Assembly (NCBI RefSeq): GCF_010093025.1
Contig: NZ_CP048114.1
Location: forward strand, 2,976,001 to 3,040,000
Direction: 5' to 3'
Length of the DNA stretch: 64,000 nt
DNA from: Edaphobacter sp. 12200R-103
Lineage (GTDB): Bacteria > Acidobacteriota > Terriglobia > Terriglobales > Acidobacteriaceae
Positions 8,241 through 16,330 of the stretch are shown here, one piece after another. A model generated the notes under the pieces. It worked only from the letters and a program-made list of their open reading frames with translations, did not search any database and was not told the origin of the DNA. The translations under genes and the position numbers were made by a program. Numbering within the stretch: position 1 is the first letter of the stretch; each line of letters starts with the position of its first letter.

Positions 8241-10580
8241 TTACTCAACCACAATCTGATCGGTACAAAGGGTGGCGGGCTGTCCTGCCCGGATATGCCA
8301 GGAGGGCATGTGAAGCAGGCTTTCTCCATGAACCTTGATGTAACGGGCTTTTACCGGCGCTCCCAGGTCGGCACGGAACGACTGCAATGGAACCTCCGCA
8401 ATCTTCGGGTTCTCCTTCGGATTCGGATTATGTGGATTGCTTACCTTCACTTCATCACTGAATGTCTTTCCATCGCCCGAAGTGGAATAGGCAACATATT
8501 TCGGCAGAACAAGGAGGTTCCAATCCGGCTGAGCCTGTGCATTGAGAAAATCCATATTGATGGATCTGATCTCCACCAGCTCTTCCAGGTCCAGGACGAA
8601 ATCCATATGTTCGCCCTTGTAAGCCACCCAGTGCACATCGGGCGCACTCCAGGACTCCCACGAACCGAAGATCCCGTCGGTCAGTTGCTGGGCCTTCGCT
8701 GCCCCGCCATCGGGAAGTGTCGTGGGTGCAATCTTCTTCCCGAATGATTTTGCGTGCTGCGTCGCTGCAACCTTCATAAAGATGCGGTCGTAGGATGCCT
8801 GGTAATCGTCGGGAGGCGTGCTTCTCTCTCGCACCTTCGTTACCCCGTCCTGCTTGCACCCGCTTACAAACTCAGCGACCAGCGCCTTCATCTCGGGCTT
8901 TACAAAAACCTTGCCGTCCGGCGTATGCGCGAACATGCTGCGCGGACTGTCCACTTCGTTCCGTCCGATCTGAATCTGGGCATACAGGATCGGCAGCCGG
9001 GCCGTCTTCACCCGCGTCAAAAGTTCGGGATCGTTCGCCACCGCCCTCTCCGCCTGATCGAACAAGGCCTGGTATACCTTCATCATCTCCGCTGAGAGAT
9101 AAGCGCCCTTTGCGTCCTCAGGGCTTCCAAAGATGTCGAGCTTGAGGCCGCTGCCGATCAGCGATTCGCGCATACGATCGATGTACTGACGAATAGGACG
9201 TCCCGCGGGACCATAGTAGCCGTTCAGATATTCGTCCATGATGGCGCTGTCATCCGCATTCGGATTCCACATCAGCTTGCAAAGCATGTAAGCTCTCAGG
9301 CCGGCCATCTCGCCTCCAGCCTGCCCATTCGCCTGCATGAAGAGCGAGTTCACATGGTGATCCGTATAGAACTTGATGTTCGGCTTCAGCGTGTGAAGAT
9401 TGGGGAAGGGACTGACAAGGTTGGCGAACTGGATGTTGTAGTCCCAGATAAGGATGTTGCTCGAGATCCTGCTCCATGTGATCAGTTCGCTGGAGAATGC
9501 AGGATCTGTCTCGTAGACCGGCCCCTGGCGCTTGCTCTCGATATTGCAGAGCATGATGTTGACGTTCCGTTCGGCCTGGATACTCGCAGGCGGAGTCCTG
9601 GAGTACCAGTAGGCCAGCGTGGAGATGATCTTCTCCGGGAAAGCCCTGGCTACATCGTTCACGAAGTACAGGATCGATCCGCTTGGCACGCCTCCGTACT
9701 TTGCGTTGAGCTGCGTGCAGGGCCCGCAGCGGCAGTACTGATCGTTATCGTTCTGGCTGACAGACCAGTAGTGTGCATTCGGCTTTTCGGCCATCTTCTG
9801 TTTCAGCTTCGCCGTCAGTATGGTGAGCACCTCGGCATTCGAGAGGCATAGCTGCGTGCCTGGCAGCCGGGTTCCGTTGATGAGCGAAAAATACTCCGGA
9901 TGCGTCTTACCGAACTCGTCGGGTGGTACCAGTTCATTGAAGGTGTGGACAAACAGTCCCCAGTCATCGCGGGAAGAGAGTCTGTGCCAGTTCGTGTACT
10001 CCGCATCGCGCGTATCCCGGTACGACGTGGTGCGGTACTCCACCACAGGAGTCACTACAACCGGATCTTTCGGAAGGCTGACCGAATGCGTCTTCGGAAT
10101 ATCGATGACCTTCGAGGTATACATCCTCAGGCCCCATAGCTCCAGCAACCCATAAACCCCGTAGAGCACACCTTTCCCCGGCCCCCCGGCCATGATCAGG
10201 TCCTTACCCTCTGGATACCACGCAAAACCGTCTGCCCCGAGCTGCCTGGGGTCGGTCTTCCGCGCCCTCGCACGCCCGGTCTGACCGATGAAAAATGACG
10301 GACCGCTTCGATAGTCCGCCTCCTTCTTCACCACCGGACTCTTTCCCGTTATCTCAGCCAGATAGTGCTGCAGCCTCTCGGCTGCCTGTTGCTCCATGGG
10401 GCTGGCCTGGTCGGGCACAACAATCTGATACTCCGCCAGCTTTGCAAGGCTTATCGAATGGCCCAGTCGCACATCACTGGTCGCAGCCCATGCCGTGTGG
10501 GGAAGAAAGGTAAAACCCGCAGCCAGCAAACCGGAGTTTCTCAGAAAGTCGAGGCGAGTCATCGTTTTAGAAGATTTCAT
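8241..10580 (-). CDS. secreted DUF4838-type glycoside-hydrolase-like protein
   Basis: A 779-residue exported protein. It begins with a signal sequence, MTRLDFLRNSGLLAAGFTF to HTAWA, resembling a Tat-type leader but with only one Arg of the pair. Next come an N-terminal domain of the GH20/GH67 type (AAERLQHYLAEITGKSP, then GVLYGVYGLLE), the DUF4838 core (LSRDDWG, VSQNDNDQYCRCGPC with a cysteine cluster, CNIESKR), and a C-terminal F5/8-type discoidin-like sandwich (VELRSINMDFLNAQ, ARYIKVHGES). The family is expected to act on polysaccharide side chains but has no settled reaction. The ATG at 10580 is used; a TTG 15 nt upstream is possible. Transcribed towards pccB with a 78-nt gap. Confidence 0.85.
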   Translation of the reverse strand: MKSSKTMTRLDFLRNSGLLAAGFTFLPHTAWAATSDVRLGHSISLAKLAEYQIVVPDQASPMEQQAAERLQHYLAEITGKSPVVKKEADYRSGPSFFIGQTGRARARKTDPRQLGADGFAWYPEGKDLIMAGGPGKGVLYGVYGLLELWGLRMYTSKVIDIPKTHSVSLPKDPVVVTPVVEYRTTSYRDTRDAEYTNWHRLSSRDDWGLFVHTFNELVPPDEFGKTHPEYFSLINGTRLPGTQLCLSNAEVLTILTAKLKQKMAEKPNAHYWSVSQNDNDQYCRCGPCTQLNAKYGGVPSGSILYFVNDVARAFPEKIISTLAYWYSRTPPASIQAERNVNIMLCNIESKRQGPVYETDPAFSSELITWSRISSNILIWDYNIQFANLVSPFPNLHTLKPNIKFYTDHHVNSLFMQANGQAGGEMAGLRAYMLCKLMWNPNADDSAIMDEYLNGYYGPAGRPIRQYIDRMRESLIGSGLKLDIFGSPEDAKGAYLSAEMMKVYQALFDQAERAVANDPELLTRVKTARLPILYAQIQIGRNEVDSPRSMFAHTPDGKVFVKPEMKALVAEFVSGCKQDGVTKVRERSTPPDDYQASYDRIFMKVAATQHAKSFGKKIAPTTLPDGGAAKAQQLTDGIFGSWESWSAPDVHWVAYKGEHMDFVLDLEELVEIRSINMDFLNAQAQPDWNLLVLPKYVAYSTSGDGKTFSDEVKVSNPHNPNPKENPKIAEVPLQSFRADLGAPVKARYIKVHGESLLHMPSWHIRAGQPATLCTDQIVVE

Positions 10581-10701
10581 ACAGATCTTTCGCAAAAGTT
10601 GATCCTACCAAACGCGTTCCTTGCGCAATCCTCCCGCACTGCAGGGCAAAGAAGCAGCCAACGGCAAATAAAAAGCGAATACAATCTCGTTTGTACCGCT
10701 T

Positions 10702-12021
10702 ATGTCCTTCGCGCCTCATCCCGACCGGTTTCAGTTCCTGCACATCGACCTGAACAGCTTCTTCGCTTCGGTCGAGCAGCAGCTTCATCCGGAGTACCGA
10801 GGCAAACCCGTCGCCGTCGTTCCTACGACCGCCGACACGACCTGCTGCATCGCCGCCAGCTACGAGGCAAAGGCCGTCGGAGTCAGGACAGGCACACAGG
10901 TCGGCGAGGCGAAGAAGATGTGTCCCGGCATCATCCTGATCGAGGGCAGCCACACCGAGTATGCGAAGTATTCTGCTGCGATCAGCGAGGCGGTGGAACT
11001 TGTCTGCCCCGTTTCGCACCATCCCTCCATCGACGAGATGGTCTGCGAGCTGATGGGCCGCGAGCAGGAGCCGCCGCGTGCCCGCAGAATCGCACTTGAC
11101 ATCAAGCAGTCGATCTACAAGAACGTTGGTGAGGCGCTGCGCTGCTCCATCGGCATGGCTCCCAACCGTTACCTGGCGAAGATCGCGAGCGATATGCAGA
11201 AGCCCGATGGACTTATCGGCCTGCTGCCTTCGCAGCTTCCCCGCGCTCTCGAGCATCTTGATCTGCGCGACCTTCCCGGCGTAGGTGCACGCACCGAGGC
11301 GCGTCTGAAGGCGCAGGGTATCCAAACCATGCCGCAATTGTTAGCCCTCGATCACAAGCAGATGCACCACCTGTGGAACAGCGTATGGGGAGATCGCATA
11401 TATCACTGGCTGCGTGGTGGCGATACGGGCGACGATGGTGCTCCTGTCGGCAGCGAGTTACAGAAGTCGCTGGGTCATTCGCACGTCATGGCGCCGGAGT
11501 TCCGCAACGATGAAGGTGCATGGGCAATCGCAAACAAGCTGCTGCATAAGGCGGCGATGCGCCTGCGGATGGAGAAGTTCTATGCCGGCTCCCTGTCGCT
11601 CACCATCCGGTATCAGTTGACACGGGAGCAGGCGGAACGGATGCGATCGAAGCGGCACACCAGCGGCATCCGGCAGTCGGGCTGGGGAATGGAAGCGAAG
11701 TTCCGCCACTGTCAGGACACCCTGACACTGCTGGAGGCCATGCGTGGAATCTGGCAGCAGCGCCCCCAGGGAGAGGAGTGTCGGAGACCCTTTTTCGTAG
11801 GCGTGACGCTGCGAAATCTCATTCCCGAGAACGAATACCAGGAGGAGCTGTTCGGAGACGAGGGAAATCGGGCGCAGCTTTCGCAGACGATGGATCGGCT
11901 GAACCTGAAGTATGGGCATACGACGCTGCACTTCGGCAGCATGCTTCCGGCACGGGAGTCTGCCCCGACCCGAATTGCGTTTACACAGATTCCCGTGCAA
12001 TACGGTGTGGATTATATGTAA
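10702..12021 (+). CDS. dinB: Y-family DNA polymerase (DinB / Pol IV type)
   Basis: A 439-residue translesion polymerase. Palm motif I is HIDLNSFFASVEQ with D16 and the steric-gate Phe (F20/F21). The second metal-binding carboxylate pair is in SIDEM (D111, E112). Thumb HhH-type signal DLPGVGARTEARLKAQG follows, then the little-finger domain. QEELF near residue 386 resembles a QxxLF beta-clamp-binding pentapeptide, though it is internal rather than terminal. No Shine-Dalgarno is evident before the ATG; TACAAT at 10680-10685 could be a -10 box giving a very short leader. No LexA-type operator was recognised. The gene stands alone in its orientation between a divergent DUF4838 gene and the rhomboid-like gene 80 nt downstream. 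Confidence 0.93.
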   Translation: MSFAPHPDRFQFLHIDLNSFFASVEQQLHPEYRGKPVAVVPTTADTTCCIAASYEAKAVGVRTGTQVGEAKKMCPGIILIEGSHTEYAKYSAAISEAVELVCPVSHHPSIDEMVCELMGREQEPPRARRIALDIKQSIYKNVGEALRCSIGMAPNRYLAKIASDMQKPDGLIGLLPSQLPRALEHLDLRDLPGVGARTEARLKAQGIQTMPQLLALDHKQMHHLWNSVWGDRIYHWLRGGDTGDDGAPVGSELQKSLGHSHVMAPEFRNDEGAWAIANKLLHKAAMRLRMEKFYAGSLSLTIRYQLTREQAERMRSKRHTSGIRQSGWGMEAKFRHCQDTLTLLEAMRGIWQQRPQGEECRRPFFVGVTLRNLIPENEYQEELFGDEGNRAQLSQTMDRLNLKYGHTTLHFGSMLPARESAPTRIAFTQIPVQYGVDYM

Positions 12022-12101
12022 ATTACGTTCTTCGCCGGCCGGAGCAGACGGCCTGAACGCGAACAGCATGGCTGTGATGAAATAGAACGAGGAGAGCACT
12101 G

Positions 12102-12929
12102 ATGCGCCGCACCGGTTCCATTCCGTTTGGTCTGCCATCCTTTGGCGGAGCTGTGCGCAATCTCATTCTGCTGAACGTGGGCGTGTTCTTCGCGCTGGCC
12201 ATCCTTTCGTGGGCCTCTCCTGCACTGGGCCATCTGCTCAACTTCCACCTGCTGTTGGAGCCCTCGGCGGTCATCCGTGGCGAGGTGTGGCAGCTCTTCA
12301 CCTACTCGCTCCTCAATCCGGGGATTCTCTCGATCGTCTTCGGCATGTTGACGCTCTGGTTTACGGGCGCGCTGCTGGAAGGCAGCTACGGCAGCCGCTG
12401 GCTTCTGGAGCTGTACTGGACCTCAGTCGTTGGCGGCGCGGTCATCGCTTCCGTCCTCTCGTTTACGCATCTCTTCGGCCTGCGTCCCGACGTCGTCTCG
12501 GTGGGTGCGTGGGCCGGAATCTTCGGACTGTTGATCGCCATTGCAATGCTCTTCGGCGATCAGGAGTTTCTGCTCTGGTTTGTGCTTCGCATCAAGGCGA
12601 AGTACATGGTCGCGATCTACATCCTCATCGAGGTCGCGGTTCTCCTGAAGGAATCGGACAACTTCGGTGCGCTCGTACAGCTTTCAGGCGCGCTTTCAGG
12701 ATTTCTCTTCGTTCGATTCGCTCCGCGAAAAGGTCTCGCGTTCGGCTTCACCGAGCGACTGTACGGTGTGCGCAATGCGTATTACCGTTACAAGCGACGC
12801 CGCGCCGCCAAAAAATTCGAAGTGTATATGCGCAAGCAAAATCGCGAGGTGCACTTCGACGAGGACGGCCGCTATATCCCGCCGGAAGAAGCACATCGCA
12901 ACCCCAACGATAAACGCTGGATGAATTAA
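12102..12929 (+). CDS. rhomboid-fold membrane protein lacking catalytic residues
   Basis: A 275-residue protein with about six membrane helices in rhomboid order. Active rhomboid proteases have a catalytic serine in a GxSG-like motif on TM4 and a histidine on TM6. Here the TM4 motif reads VGAWAGIFG (134-142), with W137 where Ser is expected (GASAGIFG), and the TM6 motif reads VQLSGALSGF (192-201), with Q193 in place of His. The TM2 oxyanion region, NPGILSIVFG, also lacks the usual His and Asn. It should therefore be a pseudoprotease, perhaps a membrane chaperone or scaffold. The basic C-terminal tail (RYKRRRAAKKFEVYMRKQN) is cytoplasmic. RBS GAGGAG lies about 8 nt before the ATG. Confidence 0.85.
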   Translation: MRRTGSIPFGLPSFGGAVRNLILLNVGVFFALAILSWASPALGHLLNFHLLLEPSAVIRGEVWQLFTYSLLNPGILSIVFGMLTLWFTGALLEGSYGSRWLLELYWTSVVGGAVIASVLSFTHLFGLRPDVVSVGAWAGIFGLLIAIAMLFGDQEFLLWFVLRIKAKYMVAIYILIEVAVLLKESDNFGALVQLSGALSGFLFVRFAPRKGLAFGFTERLYGVRNAYYRYKRRRAAKKFEVYMRKQNREVHFDEDGRYIPPEEAHRNPNDKRWMN

Positions 12930-13151
12930 CACTTTCAGGGAATCCCCTGTATCTCCAGGGTGTATTGTGTCGCCCGGCATCCCTGCCTATAATCAACCCA
13001 ATTCAGTTTCTGACCTCGTAAGATAACCGTCTTTCCGAGTAGAGTTCCCGGGTCTGCAGTCAGCAACCTTCCGCAAAATACTGTCCTTGGCGCATAAACC
13101 AGAAAACCAATGGTCCGTGCAAGCACTGACCATGAAGGAGAATCGCCAACT

Positions 13152-14558
13152 ATGCCACGCACACTCCCCATGCTGGCCGTTTTAGCTCTGTCCGTAAGCC
13201 CCTTTTCCTTTGGACAGGGTACGTCTTCACAAAAGCACTACACGATTGTGAAGCTTAAAGCGCCAAAGCCTGTAACTCCTCCGTCGACGACACCTTCCGA
13301 TCCGACAACGACACCGACGGACCCACCGCCAACGACAACTCCTTCCGATCCGACAACGACGCCAACGGATCCGACAACCCCGCCAACCACAACCCCGACA
13401 GACCCGACGACTCCTACGTCCTCGGCATGCAGTCAGATGGACCTGGGATCGGGGGCAAGCCTCAACGGCTTCGTTCCCTTCCCTGCAAATAATCCGTGGC
13501 GGCAGAACATCGCCAATGCACCGGTCGACGGCAACTCGCCAAACTACATCAACGCAATCGGAGGACGTAACGTTTACGCCAACTTCGGTGCGGGAACCTA
13601 TGACGGAAACATCATCGGCATCCCGTACTCCGTGGTAAGCGGTTCGCCCTTTACCACCATCAACTACAACCTTTATGGAGATGAGAGCGATCCGGCGCCC
13701 ATGCCGATTTCGATCTCGTCGCTCCTTGAAGGTTCTCCCAACCCTGGCGACGGGGACCGTCACGTGCTCGTGCTGGATCGCGACAACTGCTGGCTCTATG
13801 AGCTGGGAGGAGCGTATCCACAAGGAGATGGAACCTGGCAGGCAGCAGTGGGCACGGTGTGGGACATGTTGAACTCCAACGCGCGTCCGTTCCGCTGGAC
13901 CTCCACCGATGCGGCAGGGCTTCCGGTCTTTCCGGGTCTCGTGCGCTACGACGAGGTGGCATCAGGCCACATCGACCATGCGCTTCGCGTGACAGTGCAG
14001 CATACCAAGGCGGCCTTCGTTGCTCCGGCAACGCACTGGGCGCCCAATTCGTCCGATCCGAATGCAGCTCCCATGGGGATGCGTATGCGGCTGAAGGCAA
14101 ACTACGATATCTCGTCGTTCCCACCGCAGGCAAAGGTCATCCTGACTGCGATGAAGAACTACGGCCTGATCGTAGCCGATAACGGAAGCAGCATGTTCGT
14201 TACCGGAGCCCCGGACGATCGCTGGAACAACGACGACCTCACCACGCTGAAGCAGGTTCCTGCGTCCGCGTTTGAGGTTGTTCAGTCCGGCACGGTGTAC
14301 ACGGCAGCAAACATCCCCACCGGCAGCGCACCCAACATCACCAGCTTTACCGCGAACCAGACGACGGTTACGCCGGGAACAGCCGTGACGCTGAGCTGGG
14401 CAGCCGATAACGCCAGCTACTACATCGTCTCGCCCGAGGCTGGACCGGTACGCGGAAACAGCGTCACCGTACATCCTCTCGTGACCACGACCTACACCCT
14501 CTACGCAACCAACCAATTCGATCGCAGCAGCCGGACCATCACCATCAACGTGCAGTAA
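13152..14558 (+). CDS. secreted Pro/Thr-linker protein with C-terminal Ig-like domain
   Basis: A 468-residue exported protein. Signal peptide residues 1-21 (ending SFGQG). A low-complexity linker at about 41-91 repeats TTPSDP and TTTPTDP units. A central domain (about 95-390) is rich in aromatic and Gly residues and contains DGDRHVLVLDRDNCWLYEL, a VRYDEVASGHIDHALR stretch and DDRWNNDDLTTLKQVP; I know this arrangement from secreted acidobacterial proteins but not its function. The end (about 398-468) is an Ig-like fold, ITSFTANQTTVTPGTAVTLSW to DRSSRTITINV. The ATG at 13152 is used (AAGGAG upstream); the frame extends to 13110 without signal character. A terminator follows at 14584. Confidence 0.8.
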   Translation: MPRTLPMLAVLALSVSPFSFGQGTSSQKHYTIVKLKAPKPVTPPSTTPSDPTTTPTDPPPTTTPSDPTTTPTDPTTPPTTTPTDPTTPTSSACSQMDLGSGASLNGFVPFPANNPWRQNIANAPVDGNSPNYINAIGGRNVYANFGAGTYDGNIIGIPYSVVSGSPFTTINYNLYGDESDPAPMPISISSLLEGSPNPGDGDRHVLVLDRDNCWLYELGGAYPQGDGTWQAAVGTVWDMLNSNARPFRWTSTDAAGLPVFPGLVRYDEVASGHIDHALRVTVQHTKAAFVAPATHWAPNSSDPNAAPMGMRMRLKANYDISSFPPQAKVILTAMKNYGLIVADNGSSMFVTGAPDDRWNNDDLTTLKQVPASAFEVVQSGTVYTAANIPTGSAPNITSFTANQTTVTPGTAVTLSWAADNASYYIVSPEAGPVRGNSVTVHPLVTTTYTLYATNQFDRSSRTITINVQ

Positions 14559-14583
14559 CTGCGATCTCCAACCCCGTTCCACA

Positions 14584-14623
14584 AAGTGCCGTGCGTCATA
14601 TTGGCGCGCGGCACTTCTTTTTG
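14584..14623 (+). terminator. rho-independent terminator
   Basis: A 12-bp stem, 14584-14595 with 14605-14616 (one G-T type pair), has a 9-nt loop and is followed by CTTTTT. It lies 26 nt after the stop of the Ig-like secreted protein and before the tannase-family gene. Confidence 0.85.
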
Positions 14624-14654
14624 AAATTTCCGCAGAGCGATTATAGTTCGATGC

Positions 14655-16142
14655 ATGGCCGCACGATGGTTCCTCGCAGTCCTTCTGTTTGTCACTCCAG
14701 CTTTGTGCCCCCTGCACGCCGAACCCTGCAAGGATCTCGCAAAACTTGCCTCGCCTGCGCGTTCCGTCACGCTGGCCGCATCTGTACCTGCTGGAGACTT
14801 CGCTCCTGCCACCGGTGCGAAAGAACTGCGTGAGCTACCTGCATTCTGCCGTGTGGCGGCGGTTCTGACACCCACGGTCGACTCCGAGATCCACGTTGAG
14901 GTGTGGCTTCCTTCCTCACACTGGAATGGAAAGTTTCTGGCGGTGGGAAGCGGTGGTTGGGGTGGTTCCATTGCTTACAGCGCAATGGCGGAAGCTCTGC
15001 GGCGAGGCTACGCAACGGCAGCCACGGATGATGGCCATACAGGACCAAGCGCCAGCTTCGTAGTTGGACACCGGGAGAAACTGATCGACTTCGCCTATCG
15101 CGCGGAGCACGAGATGACCGTCACAGCAAAGGCGCTGATCCACGCATACTACGGACGTGCGCCGCGCTACTCCTACTGGGACGGCTGCTCGGGAGGCGGA
15201 CGCGAGGGGCTGTTGCAGGCGTACCGCTATCCGGATGCGTTCGATGGAATCATCGCGGGGGATCCTGCGAACATCCGCCGTAACTCCTGGGCGCTGTGGC
15301 TGGCAAACGAGAGCTTCAAGGATCCCGCAGACTATATCCCGCCGGCAAAGTACCCGATGATTCACCAGTTCGTTCTCGCGGCCTGCGATGCGAACGATGG
15401 GTTGAAAGATGGACTGATCGAAGACCCGACAGACTGCCATCCTGATTTCAGCGCGCTGACCTGCAAGGATAACGATGGCCCATCGTGCCTGACTGTTCGC
15501 CAGGTCCACACAGCACAGACCATCATCAGCCCGGAGAAAGACTCCTCGGGAAAGCAGCTGTTCCCGCGGCTTGAACCCGGAACGGAGCTTCGCTGGGGCC
15601 GTCTCGCCGGCGGGCCTGCTCCCGCCGATCTATTTCTGGATGAGTTTCGCTATGTCGTCTATCAGGACCCGGCGTGGGACTGGAAGAGCTTCCATCTGGA
15701 TCGCGACTCAGCAAAGGCGCACGCGATCGATAAGGATGTCGATGAGTTAGACCCTCATCTTGCCGCATTCGCAAAGCACGGAGGCAAGCTGCTGCTCTAT
15801 CACGGCTGGGCCGATCAGCAGGTCGCTCCGGGAGCGACGGTGGACTTCTACAAGTCGCTACAGAATGTGAATCGCGATACCGGCTCCGACTGGGCGCGGC
15901 TGTTCATGGCTCCCGGCATGGCGCACTGCTCCGGCGGCGAGGGCCCAGACAGCTTCGACAAGATCGGCACTCTGGAAGACTGGGTCGAGCGAGGCAAGAC
16001 TCCCTCGCGCATCGTTGCAACGCACCATGACGAGGGTAAAGTAGTTCGCACGCGGCCGCTCTGCGCCTATCCGCAAGTAGCTAAGTACAAGGGCAGCGGA
16101 AGCATGGATGATGCAGAAAACTTTGTGTGCGCCGCGAAGTAA
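14655..16142 (+). CDS. tannase/feruloyl esterase family hydrolase
   Basis: A 495-residue secreted alpha/beta hydrolase (signal peptide 1-22, ending CPLHAEP). Family members cleave gallate or ferulate esters from plant polyphenols and hemicellulose. The nucleophile sits in GCSGGGREG (S179), the acid is probably the Asp of HGWADQQVAPG and the base the His of GMAHCSGGEGPDSFD. Many cysteines (CDANDGLKDGLIEDPTDC, CKDNDGPSCL) suit a periplasmic or extracellular enzyme. Length is normal for bacterial tannase-family proteins. Exact substrate cannot be told. The ATG at 14655 overlaps another ATG at 14651 that is out of frame. It is monocistronic and is followed by a palindromic repeat at 16199. Confidence 0.88.
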   Translation: MAARWFLAVLLFVTPALCPLHAEPCKDLAKLASPARSVTLAASVPAGDFAPATGAKELRELPAFCRVAAVLTPTVDSEIHVEVWLPSSHWNGKFLAVGSGGWGGSIAYSAMAEALRRGYATAATDDGHTGPSASFVVGHREKLIDFAYRAEHEMTVTAKALIHAYYGRAPRYSYWDGCSGGGREGLLQAYRYPDAFDGIIAGDPANIRRNSWALWLANESFKDPADYIPPAKYPMIHQFVLAACDANDGLKDGLIEDPTDCHPDFSALTCKDNDGPSCLTVRQVHTAQTIISPEKDSSGKQLFPRLEPGTELRWGRLAGGPAPADLFLDEFRYVVYQDPAWDWKSFHLDRDSAKAHAIDKDVDELDPHLAAFAKHGGKLLLYHGWADQQVAPGATVDFYKSLQNVNRDTGSDWARLFMAPGMAHCSGGEGPDSFDKIGTLEDWVERGKTPSRIVATHHDEGKVVRTRPLCAYPQVAKYKGSGSMDDAENFVCAAK

Positions 16143-16198
16143 AACACAACGGCAGTTTTACAGGGGTTCCAGCCAACGGACAGCTGTGAGCAATGCCG

Positions 16199-16296
16199 TC
16201 ATTCTGAGCCGAAGGCGAAGAATCCCTGTATTTTGCCCGAACTTTCTACGCTGCTTCGGGCAAAATACAGGGATCCTTCACTACGTTCAGGATGAC
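16199..16296. repeat. palindromic intergenic element, family A copy 1 (complete)
   Basis: About 98 nt with a perfect 18-bp inner inverted repeat, 16224-16241 with 16255-16272 (CCCTGTATTTTGCCCGAA side), and imperfectly complementary outer edges: GTCATTCTGAGC at 16199 and GTTCAGGATGAC at 16285. It sits between the convergent tannase and aspS genes and could terminate both. Shares its edge with copies at 24578, 27223, 38336, 38531, 43814, 47175, 52871 and 63443. Confidence 0.85.
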
Positions 16297-16330
16297 AACC
16301 GATGGAGGGCTACATCCGGAGAGAGATGTT

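Noticed and set aside
10602..10702. Search for an SOS box before dinB
   Set aside because: No symmetrical site of known LexA form was seen; only a TACAAT -10 candidate.
13278..13420. Tandem DNA repeat in the Pro/Thr linker, considered as a CRISPR-like array
   Set aside because: It is in frame within a secreted protein, repeats are imperfect, and there are no spacers.
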